A program made the position numbers and the translations under genes. The notes under the pieces are model-generated. The model was not told the DNA's origin, did no database searches, and saw only the letters and a list, made by a program, of their open reading frames with translations. A DNA stretch of 51,906 nt from Flavobacteria bacterium BBFL7 (lineage in GTDB: Bacteria > Bacteroidota > Bacteroidia > Flavobacteriales > Flavobacteriaceae), in the NCBI GenBank assembly GCA_000153385.1, contig CH672374.1:828993-880898 (forward strand). The letters are read 5' to 3'. This document shows positions 43,169-51,906 of this stretch, piece by piece; position 1 is the first letter of the stretch; the number at the start of each line of letters is the position of its first letter.

Positions 43169-45580
43169 CTAGTCGATTACTAAATATGTTCCTTTAAAAC
43201 TCTGATTCAACACCATTACCTCTAGAGGTGCACCGCTAGTATCTCTTATTGCTTCTATAGAGGCTCGACCGTTTGCCATTCTAATTGATTCACTTCCTGT
43301 AGGAGTTCCTAAACTTTTCATGGTTGCACCACCAGACAAAGCTTGAAAGTACACGCGATCTTCATAATCTAAACAACGTAAACCATCGCTATCTTTTGCT
43401 ATAGCTGTGATCAAATAATTACCATTATCAAGTTTTTTAGATTCTAGAATTAGTTTTTTGGCTTTACCATTTTTTGTAAATCTATAATTCACTTCTAATT
43501 CATCTATAACTTCTTTACCCTTTGCAGTTTTTCCTACTGCTATCATAGAATTTTTTCCTTCTTTAAAATCCACCAACCATGTTAATCCAGATGCGGGAAA
43601 TTTTGAAATATCTTTACTCTTTGTTCCCAGAGATTTACCGTTCATGAAAAACTCAACCTCTGGTGCGTTAGAATATACGCTGATTTCTCTTTTAGTTCCT
43701 TTAGGACCTTGACGTTCTGTCCAGGTATGTGATTCTATCCATGCAAATGGTTCATTACTCCAGTAACTTTTAAAGACATAATAAGCATCTTTGGGATTAT
43801 TATCACGATCTACTAATCCTTTCTGGTTGATATATGGAATGTCATTTTCTGGTCGTAGTGGTGTCCCAAAATCTTTAAATGCCCATTGTGCATTACCTAT
43901 AAAGGTAGAATCCGTTTCTGAGATTCTTAAATGCCAGTCAAATAAATCGACCATATAGTTCTCACTCCAGTCGCCTATTTGAGCAATATTTGCGACATCT
44001 GTCTGTACAATGGCTTCTTCCCAACCATCGGCTTTAATTTCTCCTTCACCAGTGATTGGGTTTTCTGTATGACGGCCTAAATGACTGCTACCACCATATT
44101 CTGTATGGATAAAATGCTTGTATTGCGCTTTATATTGATCAATAGCTTTTTGGTAGCTTTTATAACTTCCAGAATACCATCCAGACCAAATAGAAGGAGA
44201 AAACACATCTACTATATCTGCTCCTTCGTAATACTTTCTGATAGCGGTTACTCGTGACGGATCCATTTCGTGTGCTAAATCATTAAGTGATTGTAAATAC
44301 TTGTTCATATTTACTGTATTATCACCATCTTCAAAATCTGGTAACCAATACATTTCATTTCCTAATGACCAAAAAACTATACTGGGATGATTATAGTTTT
44401 GATTGATGATTTCTTTCATCATGTTTGTTGTGTTCTTTTTCCAGGTATCATTACCTAAACCACCACGGCACCATGGCAATTCATCCCAAACTATTAGTCC
44501 TAGCTCATCACAAGCTTTATAAACTTCTGGATCTTGTGGATAATGTGCTAGTCTTACAAAATTAGTTCCCATGCCTTTTATAAGTTCTATATCTGCACGG
44601 TGCTGTTCATTACTCATGGCCGCTCCTACTCCAGCGTGTTCTTCATGTCTGTGAGTTCCTCTTAATAATAGACGTTCTCCATTTAAATAAAACGCGCCAT
44701 GATCTTTAAATTCAAACCAGCGTAATCCCACTTTTTCCTCGGTTTGATCAATGATTTTATCGCCGTTTTTAATAGTTGTAGTTAAGGTATAAAGGTTAGG
44801 AGTTTTGGTACTCCAAAGCTCTGGGAATGCGATATTTTCAAATGATAGACTCGTGAATTTATCAGTTCCAACGGCTTCAGTCATTTTAACCGATTTACCT
44901 GTCGGTGATGTTAGTTCACAATCTACTATAAACTCTTTTGGAAGCGCTGAAGTTTCCACATTAATAAGTACGCTAGCATTTTCTGCAGAAACTGTTGGTG
45001 TAACTTTTACTCTATCAATATGTGTTTCAGGTAAAGTTAATAACCATACATCTCTTGTGATACCACCATAAATAAAGAAATCACTTTTTTGAGAAGGAAT
45101 CACTTCTGGATCATAGCTGTTATCTGCTCTAACTAATACTTCATTACTTCCTGCTTTTACTACATCTGTAATATCTACTGTAAAACCTATGTAACCACCT
45201 ATATGACCACCTACCTTTGTTCCGTTCACATATACTTCAGAAACGATGTTTACTCCTTCAAAATAAAGTTCATAAACGGCATTATCAGCAATAGTTTCTA
45301 TATTCAAATCTTTCTTATACCAGCTAGAACTACGTCTATAACCTGGATTTAAATCTGTCGCATCCAGCGCATTCCATGTATGTGGTAGGTTTATAGAATG
45401 CCATCCTTCCATTAATATGGCTTCATTCAAATCTTGTGTAGGATGCTCTAGATATTGCCAGTCTTGATTAATATTAGTCTTAGACCTTTCAACTTTAGCG
45501 GTTGATATCCTTGACATATCTGAGTCACAGCTGGCTGTAATCACAAATATGAGTACCCAAAGTTTCAAAAAATGATTCAT
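43169..45580 (-). CDS. Glycoside hydrolase family 2 lipoprotein (beta-galactosidase/glucuronidase-like)
   Basis: 803 residues. Lipoprotein signal ending ITASC. Sugar-binding jelly-roll domain about 35-185 (INLPHTWNALDATD, YGGITRDVWL), immunoglobulin-like domain about 190-290, TIM barrel about 295-590. The acid/base Glu409 is in WSLGNEMYW and the nucleophile Glu494 in HTEYGG. The C-terminal about 200 residues are further beta domains of the kind called DUF4982. GH2 releases terminal beta-galactose, glucuronate, mannose or related sugars; which one is not readable by eye. It follows GH88 at 21 bases and so shares its transcript. Confidence 0.93.
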   Translation of the reverse strand: MNHFLKLWVLIFVITASCDSDMSRISTAKVERSKTNINQDWQYLEHPTQDLNEAILMEGWHSINLPHTWNALDATDLNPGYRRSSSWYKKDLNIETIADNAVYELYFEGVNIVSEVYVNGTKVGGHIGGYIGFTVDITDVVKAGSNEVLVRADNSYDPEVIPSQKSDFFIYGGITRDVWLLTLPETHIDRVKVTPTVSAENASVLINVETSALPKEFIVDCELTSPTGKSVKMTEAVGTDKFTSLSFENIAFPELWSTKTPNLYTLTTTIKNGDKIIDQTEEKVGLRWFEFKDHGAFYLNGERLLLRGTHRHEEHAGVGAAMSNEQHRADIELIKGMGTNFVRLAHYPQDPEVYKACDELGLIVWDELPWCRGGLGNDTWKKNTTNMMKEIINQNYNHPSIVFWSLGNEMYWLPDFEDGDNTVNMNKYLQSLNDLAHEMDPSRVTAIRKYYEGADIVDVFSPSIWSGWYSGSYKSYQKAIDQYKAQYKHFIHTEYGGSSHLGRHTENPITGEGEIKADGWEEAIVQTDVANIAQIGDWSENYMVDLFDWHLRISETDSTFIGNAQWAFKDFGTPLRPENDIPYINQKGLVDRDNNPKDAYYVFKSYWSNEPFAWIESHTWTERQGPKGTKREISVYSNAPEVEFFMNGKSLGTKSKDISKFPASGLTWLVDFKEGKNSMIAVGKTAKGKEVIDELEVNYRFTKNGKAKKLILESKKLDNGNYLITAIAKDSDGLRCLDYEDRVYFQALSGGATMKSLGTPTGSESIRMANGRASIEAIRDTSGAPLEVMVLNQSFKGTYLVID

Positions 45581-45601
45581 AAAGTAGTTTTAAAATGAAA
45601 A

Positions 45602-46780
45602 TTATTGATTCAGTTCTTGTAAGCGCAACATCAATTCAAGGAAATAATAGTCTCCATAAATGATAGGTTCATCCATTTCTGATCTTTTGGACCAATCACC
45701 AGAGCTGTGTTGAAGTATAAAAGGAATCTCTAGGTCAACTGGTAGGATATATTCCTCAGACTTTAAACTATTCAATACTTTCCTACTATAATTAATGTAA
45801 TCTTGCTTATCCGTGTAACCATAAAGCTCTACCAAAGCCGATGCCACTATAGCAGCTGCTGATACATCTCTGGGTTCTTCTGGAATACGTGGAGCATCAA
45901 AATCCCAATATGGTATACCGTCTGCAGGTAAATTTTTATGATTAATAAAGAAGTTTGCAGTTGCCTGTGCTTGTTTTAAATAATCTTGGTTTTTGGTATA
46001 TCGATAAGCCATAGTATATCCATAAATGGCCCAACCTTGTCCACGAGCCCATGCAGACTCATTGCTATAACCTTGGTGAGTTACACGATCTTTGACATTA
46101 CCATTAATCGTGTCATATACCACCACATGTACCGTACTGTCGTCTGGTCTAAAATGATTTCTTAATGTAGTATTAGCATGTTTTACTGCTAATTTATGAA
46201 AGGTAGAATCGCCCGATAATTTAGTCGCTTCAAAAAGTAGTTCAAGATTCATCATATTATCTATAATGACTGGAAATTCCCATTCGTCTGCCCTAAAATC
46301 CCAAGATCTTATAGATTGTACATTAGGATTAAATCGTGTAGCTAGGGTTCGGGCACTTTCTATTAGAATATTTTTATACTTCTCGTTTCCTGTACGATTG
46401 TATCCTAAACCAAAACTGTTGTAGACTTTGAAACCCATGTCGTGAGTTCCATCGTTATACTTTTCCTTCTCAATAAAGGCTGTCCATTTTATGGCGCTTT
46501 CGCGAAAGCGAGATTCTCCAGTAACATCACTTAACATCCACAAGTTTCCAGCATAAAATCCACTAGTCCAATCTTTGGATGGTTTCTTAAGTATCTGTTT
46601 AGTTTCTTGATTGTAGCTTCTAGGGAAAGATAAAGAGTCTATTGGGTATTTGTGTATCTCTTCATACCGTTGTGTGAGCAAATATTCTGTTTTAGAAGTG
46701 CTATTCTCATTAGCTGTATTACATGATAGTACGATTATTAAAAGCCCTAAAGCAATGAGAAATCTATTAATTAAATACAT
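45602..46780 (-). CDS. Glycoside hydrolase family 88, unsaturated glucuronyl hydrolase, lipoprotein
   Basis: 392 residues with lipobox LIIVLSC. An alpha/alpha-barrel enzyme that hydrates the double bond of 4,5-unsaturated uronic acids left by lyases and so frees them from oligomers. The two aspartates of the family fit as Asp114 (GTHDMGF) and Asp174 (VIIDNMMNLELLF), 60 apart. ESAWARGQGWAIYGYTMAY and DVSAAAIVASALVELYG are typical blocks. Residues RFRES (91-95) are written by a palindrome copy. It lies after the susD terminator and before GH2. It needs a lyase-made substrate, yet no lyase is encoded in this unit itself. Confidence 0.93.
   Translation of the reverse strand: MYLINRFLIALGLLIIVLSCNTANENSTSKTEYLLTQRYEEIHKYPIDSLSFPRSYNQETKQILKKPSKDWTSGFYAGNLWMLSDVTGESRFRESAIKWTAFIEKEKYNDGTHDMGFKVYNSFGLGYNRTGNEKYKNILIESARTLATRFNPNVQSIRSWDFRADEWEFPVIIDNMMNLELLFEATKLSGDSTFHKLAVKHANTTLRNHFRPDDSTVHVVVYDTINGNVKDRVTHQGYSNESAWARGQGWAIYGYTMAYRYTKNQDYLKQAQATANFFINHKNLPADGIPYWDFDAPRIPEEPRDVSAAAIVASALVELYGYTDKQDYINYSRKVLNSLKSEEYILPVDLEIPFILQHSSGDWSKRSEMDEPIIYGDYYFLELMLRLQELNQ
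46495..46510. repeat. Palindrome copy 8 (exact) inside GH88
   Basis: Exact CGCTTTCGCGAAAGCG, read as RFRES in the leftward GH88 frame, a surface-like region after SDVTGES. Confidence 0.95.
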
Positions 46781-46904
46781 AGATGAATTCCTTTTTATAA
46801 ATGATAAGAATAGTTTTAAAATAGGACTGTCATAAGTGCCTATTCTCAGTTACTTAAATGTACTACAATCAAAATATTTCAAGATTCAAATATAGGTATA
46901 CAAA

Positions 46905-46933
46905 AATCCCAGCAACTTAAAGTTACTGGGATT
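46905..46933 (-). terminator. Terminator between susD and GH88
   Basis: Leftward stem AATCCCAGTAACTT / AAGTTGCTGGGATT (one wobble) followed by TTTTTG. It would make susCD transcripts more abundant than the downstream enzyme genes. Confidence 0.85.
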
Positions 46934-46957
46934 AAAGCAGTTGGCTATTTCAACTTT

Positions 46958-48505
46958 TTAATATCCTGGATTCTGAGGCAATAAATTTGGATTTCTATCT
47001 AATTCATCTGCCGGTAATGGCATCAAATAATCAGTAGGGGAAAAGTCAGCCTTTGCACCTTCTAATCCTGATGCGCCAAATACAGAAGTTCCTAATTCTC
47101 TACGTACGATATCATACCATCTTTTACCTTCAAAAGCTAGTTCAAATCTACGTTCTTCTAATACGTCTGCTGCAGTTACCACATAGTTCATAGGTAAATC
47201 TGCAGGCTCAGCGCTAGGAGCCACGGTAGTTGTTACACCAGCAACCAGAGTAGTTCCTCCCATTCTTGCTCTAGTTCTAACGCGATTCATATAATTTAAT
47301 GCAGCAGTATTATTACTTATTTCTACAGCTGCTTCTGCAGCAATTAAAAGTACCTCTGCATAACGTAACATAGAATAATTATGGCTAGTTGCTCTAGCAT
47401 TACCACGAGCAAAAGGTCCTGGATAACGAGTATACTTTGCTATATAAGGTCTGTTTTTTGCAAACTGGTGTCCACTTGCTGTGAAATTAGTATAGAACTC
47501 CAAGTTACCATTGATACTTGCTCCATCATCCATACTTACTGCACGTCTATAATCTAAAGCTTCCCATGTATCATAAACCGCAAAAGAAGGTACAGCTACA
47601 GACCAGCCACCACCAGAATTTCTATCATCTCCTCTAATACCTGTCATAGGTGCGATTTGATCATAAGCATTATTAGGTGCTTCAAAATTATTATAATCTA
47701 AAGCAAATATTGGCTCTGGTGAAGCATCTATAACATCTGCATTAAATAAATTTTGAAAGTCAGTATCTAAATCATATCCATATAAACCTTCATTCATAAT
47801 TACTTCTGATGCTTCATCAAAAGCTTTTTGGAACATAGCTGTATCATTATTACCTGCCATTGTTAAATAAACTAAAGCTAAATAAGAACTTGCTGCTCCT
47901 TTAGATGGTATAGAACGTGTAACTTGAGTATCTGGCAACCATTCTTTTGCGTACTCTAAGTCTGCTATAATATTCTCATAAACTTGAGAAGCTGCAGTTT
48001 TACCGATCGTAGCATCAGCTGTCGTTGCTGGTTGATCTAAATATGGCACATCACCAAATTGTCTCACTAAATGAAAGTAATAGAAAGCTCTTATAAAACG
48101 AGCTTGTGCTATTATCGGGTTTTTAATATCCTCATCTGCTGCAACATCATTAGCTCCAACAATAGCTTGATTTGCTGCAGCAATTCCTTGATAGGTTTTA
48201 GGCCAAAACTCACTAATCATCCCGTTGTTTCCAAGGGTAGTTAATTCATTCATTTCCATTCTTCTAGTTTCATTAGAAGCAAGGTCCACCATATCTGAAC
48301 GTAACATTAGCGCTACAGAAAGTTTTCTTCCCCAGAACTTTTCGTTAATGGCATGAGTGTAAGCTCCATTAACAGCAGTTTGAATATCTTGAGGAGACTG
48401 GAAGAAACCATCTGGAGACAATCGCCCTACAGGATCCTCTTCTAAGTCCGAACATCCCATTATTGATACTCCTATCAACAACAGTAATAATTTATATGTT
48501 TTCAT
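46958..48505 (-). CDS. susD-like: SusD/RagB-family glycan-binding lipoprotein
   Basis: 515 residues. Lipoprotein signal ending SIMGC. SusD proteins sit on the outside of the outer membrane, bind a glycan, and cap a SusC transporter. N-terminal TPR-like helices (about 25-250; IAQARFIRAFYYFHLVRQFGDVPY is the family's strongest signature) are followed by the variable ligand-binding region and the C-terminal LRYAEVLLIAAEAAVEI and LEERRFELAFEGKRWYDIVR blocks. It lies 30 bases after susC. Ligand specificity cannot be read from the sequence; the GH88/GH2 neighbours point to a uronate-containing polymer. Confidence 0.95.
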   Translation of the reverse strand: MKTYKLLLLLIGVSIMGCSDLEEDPVGRLSPDGFFQSPQDIQTAVNGAYTHAINEKFWGRKLSVALMLRSDMVDLASNETRRMEMNELTTLGNNGMISEFWPKTYQGIAAANQAIVGANDVAADEDIKNPIIAQARFIRAFYYFHLVRQFGDVPYLDQPATTADATIGKTAASQVYENIIADLEYAKEWLPDTQVTRSIPSKGAASSYLALVYLTMAGNNDTAMFQKAFDEASEVIMNEGLYGYDLDTDFQNLFNADVIDASPEPIFALDYNNFEAPNNAYDQIAPMTGIRGDDRNSGGGWSVAVPSFAVYDTWEALDYRRAVSMDDGASINGNLEFYTNFTASGHQFAKNRPYIAKYTRYPGPFARGNARATSHNYSMLRYAEVLLIAAEAAVEISNNTAALNYMNRVRTRARMGGTTLVAGVTTTVAPSAEPADLPMNYVVTAADVLEERRFELAFEGKRWYDIVRRELGTSVFGASGLEGAKADFSPTDYLMPLPADELDRNPNLLPQNPGY

Positions 48506-48535
48506 AGTTATATAGTTTACGATTATTATTTTTTA

Positions 48536-51500
48536 TTAAAATGTTGCACTAAGGCTAAATGTTACCGTACGAGAAGTTGGATAATTACCAAAATCAAAAC
48601 CTCTAATAGTATTTCTCTTAGCGTTATTCACACCACCACCACCAAAGTAGCTTGCTTCAGGATCTAAACCAGAATAATCTGTAATAGTTAGTAAGTTTTG
48701 TGCACTTACAGATAGTCTTAAACGCTCTAAACGAAGTTTAGTTAAAAAGTCAGCAGGAACATTATAACCTAAGGCTACGTTTTTAAGTCTTATATAACTA
48801 CCGTCCTCTACAAAACGAGAGGATATTTCTCTATTACTATTATTACCAACACGTGGCACATTAGTTTCGGTGTTGGAAGGAGTCCAAGCATTGTTAAAAT
48901 TATCAACCGTTGTATTTGCGTCTCCATTAACAAGTTGAACATTAGTTAAGTTAAAAATATCTCCACCTTGTGATCCTTGGAAGAAAATACTTAAATCAAA
49001 GTCTTTATAACTAAAGTTATTTGTAAATCCAAAAGTATAATCTGGATTAGGATTACCTATCGTCGTTCTATCTTCTTCTGTAATATCACCACTATTATCG
49101 ATATCTCTAAATAAAGGATCTCCTGCTACACCACCAGCCAATGTTGCTGTACCAGCAGGTAAAGCTCCACCTTGGTAAACACCTGCATAATCATAACCCC
49201 AGAAAAGACCAACTTCTTCACCTACTCTTAGGATAGTACTTTGATCATGACTAAAATAACTAGGTGTTCCATCTGCAAAAACGTCTGCATCATTAATCAA
49301 TGCAACAACTTTGTTCTTATTGAATGAGATATTAAAATTAGTCGTCCAAGAGAAATTTTCATTACTAATGTTTCTCGAAGTTAATGCTAATTCAAAACCT
49401 TTGTTATTAACCTCACCTAAATTAGTTAAGATACCATCATTCAAATAACCAAAATATTCAGGTATACCATTGTTTGCTAGAATTATATCCTTAGTATCAA
49501 TATTATAGTAATCTAATGAAAGAATAAACCTATTCTTTAATAAACCAACATCAAGTCCGATATTAGTTTGATAAGATGATTCCCATTTCAAATCTGGATT
49601 TGCAGGTTGATCAGGAGTCGCCGCACTAACAGTCTGTCCATTACTAGCTGCATACAAATCAGCATAACTAGATAATGATTGATATGGGCTTATAGAAGGA
49701 TTACCAGTAACACCATAACTAGCTCTAAGCTTCATGTTAGATATTGCGTCCACATTCTTTAAGAAATCTTCATTTGAGATTTTCCATCCAATAGCTGCAG
49801 ATGGGAAAATAGCATACTTTTCATTTTTTGCAAAGTTCGAGGCTCCATCTCTTCTTACAGTTGCAGTCAATAAATATTTATCATCCCAGTCAAAATTTGC
49901 TCTACCAAATTGAGATTGAATCTCAACCTCTGATAATGAAGAGCTAGAAGGTAATATAGTTAGAGCATTTCCTAAATTATAAAATGAGAAAGAATCTGAT
50001 AAGAATCCATTACCCGAAGCTGAAAAAGCTTCAGTCGTTGTTTTTTGATAAGATATACCACCTAATAAAGTAAGGTTACCTTTTCCTATTTCTCTTTTGT
50101 AAGTTAAATAGTTTTCATTTAAAAAACTTCTTTGTCTTGCATTTGTAATTGCTGCTCTACCACCAACAGCTCCAGCAGTAACTTCTAAAATTGAAGGGCT
50201 AAAGGTTCCTCGTTTATTTGTTTCACTACTTAATCCTACGGTAGTTTTGAATTCTAATCCTTTTACAATTTCATAATTACCATAAAAGTTTGCTCTGAAA
50301 TTATCCTCTTTAGTTTCGTCCACACGCTCTGTAGCAATAGCAAATGGATTGTCTACTAAATCCCCTACTGTGTTTCCAGAATTATATGTTCCATCATCAT
50401 TAAAAACAGGCTGATCTGGAGCATAGCGCATTGCTAAAGAAATAACATCATCTCCACCACCACCGATACCACCAGATCCAGTAGATTGTGTCGAAACACC
50501 ATTTTTAGTTCCTAAGCTACCAAATAAGTTTAAACCCAATTTAAGTTTGTCACTTACCTGTGCATCAATATTTGATAGGAATGTAATTCTTTCAAAATCT
50601 GAGTTAATTACTATACCTTCTTGATCAAAGTAATTTGCTGAAGCATAGAAGTTAATTTTATCCGATCCACCGGAAAAAGAAAATTGATGTGTTTTTGTAC
50701 TTCCAGTAGTATAAATTAAATCTTGCCAATCCGTATTTGCAGTACCTTGAGGATAAGGAGTTGTGTTCCCGTTATTAGCTCTAATTTGCGTTTGATAAGC
50801 TGCAAATTGATCTGCATTTAACAAATCCAATTCATTGGTTGTATTTTGAATCGAGTAATTAGTATTGTATTCAACGACCAGCTTCCCATTTCTACCTTTC
50901 TTAGTAGTTACCAAGACAACACCATTAGAACCTCGAGATCCATATATGGCAGTTGCTGAAGCATCCTTTAATATTTCCATAGATTCAATATCTGCAGCCT
51001 GAGGCATGGTTGCTCCCATAAATCCATCAACTACAATTAATGGAGAACTACTAGCATTAATAGAGGTATTACCTCTTATCTGAATACTAATTGGAGCTCC
51101 AGGTTCTCCACCATTATTAGATTGTACTACAACACCAGCTGCTCTACCTTGTAAAGCTTGGGCTGCATCTAATACAGGAAATGCACTTAACTCTTTGCTA
51201 GAGACAGAAGAAACAGAACCTGTAATATCACTTTTCTTCACACCACCATAACCTACAACTACAATTTGATCTAATAAGGCAAGGTCCTCCTTTAAAGTTA
51301 CATTAATTACGGATTGATTATTAACGGGCATCTCAATGGTTGCATAACCTACATAACTATATACAATAGTGGCAGCGGCTGCATCAGCAACATTAATAGT
51401 GTAATTACCATCAATATCAGTAGTTGTTGCACTAGAGCTTCCTTTAATAAGAACTGTCACTCCTAAAAGTGGCTCGGTTTGTTCATCGACCACCTTTCCT

Positions 51501-51595
51501 GTAACTGTTGTTTGCGCATATGAAAACATGGCAAATAACATACAGCCTAAAAAGGTGCTGATATTTAAAAACTTGTTGGGGTTAGTTTTTTGCAT
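48536..51595 (-). CDS. susC-like: SusC/RagA-family TonB-dependent outer-membrane transporter
   Basis: 1019 residues, full length. A signal peptide (about 1-28) is followed by the carboxypeptidase-regulatory-like domain (VTGKVVDEQTEPLLGVTVLI, about 30-110) and the TonB-box-like start (LDQIVVVGYG). The plug contains the SusC signature (AAQALQGRAAGVVVQSNNG, IQIRGNTSINASSSPLIVVDG, ATAIYGSRGSNGVVLVTTKKG). A 22-strand barrel ends GNYPTSRTVTFSLSATF. It imports oligosaccharides using TonB energy, with SusD as lid. First gene of the second polysaccharide unit; its upstream region holds a palindrome and then the end of an AraC-type gene. Confidence 0.97.
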   Translation of the reverse strand: MQKTNPNKFLNISTFLGCMLFAMFSYAQTTVTGKVVDEQTEPLLGVTVLIKGSSSATTTDIDGNYTINVADAAAATIVYSYVGYATIEMPVNNQSVINVTLKEDLALLDQIVVVGYGGVKKSDITGSVSSVSSKELSAFPVLDAAQALQGRAAGVVVQSNNGGEPGAPISIQIRGNTSINASSSPLIVVDGFMGATMPQAADIESMEILKDASATAIYGSRGSNGVVLVTTKKGRNGKLVVEYNTNYSIQNTTNELDLLNADQFAAYQTQIRANNGNTTPYPQGTANTDWQDLIYTTGSTKTHQFSFSGGSDKINFYASANYFDQEGIVINSDFERITFLSNIDAQVSDKLKLGLNLFGSLGTKNGVSTQSTGSGGIGGGGDDVISLAMRYAPDQPVFNDDGTYNSGNTVGDLVDNPFAIATERVDETKEDNFRANFYGNYEIVKGLEFKTTVGLSSETNKRGTFSPSILEVTAGAVGGRAAITNARQRSFLNENYLTYKREIGKGNLTLLGGISYQKTTTEAFSASGNGFLSDSFSFYNLGNALTILPSSSSLSEVEIQSQFGRANFDWDDKYLLTATVRRDGASNFAKNEKYAIFPSAAIGWKISNEDFLKNVDAISNMKLRASYGVTGNPSISPYQSLSSYADLYAASNGQTVSAATPDQPANPDLKWESSYQTNIGLDVGLLKNRFILSLDYYNIDTKDIILANNGIPEYFGYLNDGILTNLGEVNNKGFELALTSRNISNENFSWTTNFNISFNKNKVVALINDADVFADGTPSYFSHDQSTILRVGEEVGLFWGYDYAGVYQGGALPAGTATLAGGVAGDPLFRDIDNSGDITEEDRTTIGNPNPDYTFGFTNNFSYKDFDLSIFFQGSQGGDIFNLTNVQLVNGDANTTVDNFNNAWTPSNTETNVPRVGNNSNREISSRFVEDGSYIRLKNVALGYNVPADFLTKLRLERLRLSVSAQNLLTITDYSGLDPEASYFGGGGVNNAKRNTIRGFDFGNYPTSRTVTFSLSATF

Positions 51596-51651
51596 AAGAG
51601 AAAAATTAGAAAATTAGTTTAAAGTTATACACCTGAAAAAACAGCTAAATC

Positions 51652-51663
51652 GTTTTCGAAAAC
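51652..51663. promoter_or_regulatory. Palindrome upstream of susC
   Basis: GTTTTCGAAAAC is a perfect 12-base palindrome 57 bases before the susC start. ATATCGATAT (51676-51685) is a second, shorter one. Either may be a regulator site; -7/-33 boxes were not clear. Confidence 0.4.
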
Positions 51664-51740
51664 TTGAACACGAATATATCGATATTTCAGATTGTTAAAA
51701 TTAGCTTAACACTAACAACTAAAAATTCAAAAAAGGGTAT

Positions 51741-51771
51741 AAAAAAATCCCGAATTCATTAAAAACGGGAC
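51741..51771 (-). terminator. Terminator after the AraC-type gene
   Basis: Leftward TCCCG - 13-base loop - CGGGA followed by seven T, 30 bases after the stop. The stem is short, so strength is uncertain. Confidence 0.6.
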
Positions 51772-51801
51772 TTTCAAAGGGTAATTTGTTAAAATAAGAT
51801 T

Positions 51802-51906
51802 CTAGACAGAGAATTTTTTAGAATAAACTGAAGGTGTCTCACCATACACTTTTTGGAAGCATTTACTAAAATATTTCGGGTTTCTAAATCCAACTTTATA
51901 GCTTAC
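51802..51906 (-). CDS. C-terminal end of an AraC-family regulator (possibly a hybrid two-component system)
   Basis: Only the last 34 codons are inside the window. They read [20 protein letters not shown], then [14 protein letters not shown] and a TAG stop, which is the second helix-turn-helix of AraC/XylS proteins (G-F-x-N-P-x-Y-F-S-K-x-F, then Y-G-x-T-P-S). In Bacteroidetes such ends belong either to simple AraC activators or to hybrid two-component sensors placed beside susCD, where they sense the glycan. The upstream part decides which, and it is outside the window. Confidence 0.88.
   Translation of the reverse strand, partial: VSYKVGFRNPKYFSKCFQKVYGETPSVYSKKFSV

Overview
The window looks like a chromosome segment from a marine member of the Flavobacteriaceae (Bacteroidetes). 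The signs are low GC, promoters of the TTTG/TAnnTTTG type with no clear Shine-Dalgarno sites, a SusC/SusD pair, a type IX secretion C-terminal sorting domain, BshB1 of bacillithiol synthesis, monomeric NADP isocitrate dehydrogenase and an alginate-degradation operon. A Nonlabens/Dokdonia-like organism is my guess; the genus cannot be proved from sequence alone. I see no insertion sequence, CRISPR array, phage gene or replication origin.

Layout. Positions 1-3000 hold two leftward secreted coiled-coil proteins that share an N-terminal domain. Positions 3100-6480 hold the translation cluster thrS-infC-rpmI-rplT; infC must start on a non-AUG codon, most likely AUA. Positions 6500-10480 carry secreted and outer-membrane hypotheticals, a YbjQ-family protein with a tiny membrane partner, trmD, a protein that is almost only a T9SS sorting domain, and rplS with a clean promoter and leader. 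Positions 10500-13440 hold icd and a DUF2306 membrane protein. Positions 13474-16374 form a leftward envelope operon (DUF547 protein, beta-barrel, Omp85-like protein). Positions 16600-21330 carry a small membrane protein, a lipoprotein UlaG-like hydrolase, and a rightward pair made of a PhoX-like lipoprotein and a di-heme peroxidase. Positions 21334-25979 carry a partial histidine-degradation operon (hutI, VOC protein, hutG), a trans-sulfuration enzyme and bshB1. Positions 26000-28860 hold tRNA-His, apt, a DUF4139 protein and tRNA-Arg. Positions 28955-35183 form an RND efflux operon led by its own MarR/GbsR-type regulator with an operator in its promoter.

Positions 35500-51906 are carbohydrate-use territory. 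A PL6 alginate lyase faces a leftward operon PL17 - KdgF - SDR - SDR, which would take alginate to unsaturated monomer, open ring (DEH) and then reduced KDG. A FadR-like palindrome lies upstream of PL17. Beyond an EamA transporter comes a second leftward unit: susC-susD, a terminator, then GH88 and GH2 enzymes, preceded by the end of an AraC-type regulator. Together they suggest growth on uronic-acid-rich algal polysaccharides.

The most striking non-gene signal is a GC-rich palindrome, CGCTTTCGCGAAAGCG, present in six exact and several near-exact copies across the window. It occurs both between and inside genes and in all three reading frames. In two secreted proteins it encodes the Ala-Lys-Ala signal-peptidase site. 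A second notable signal is a 12-bp terminator-like hairpin that lies inside the signal-peptide codons of the di-heme peroxidase.
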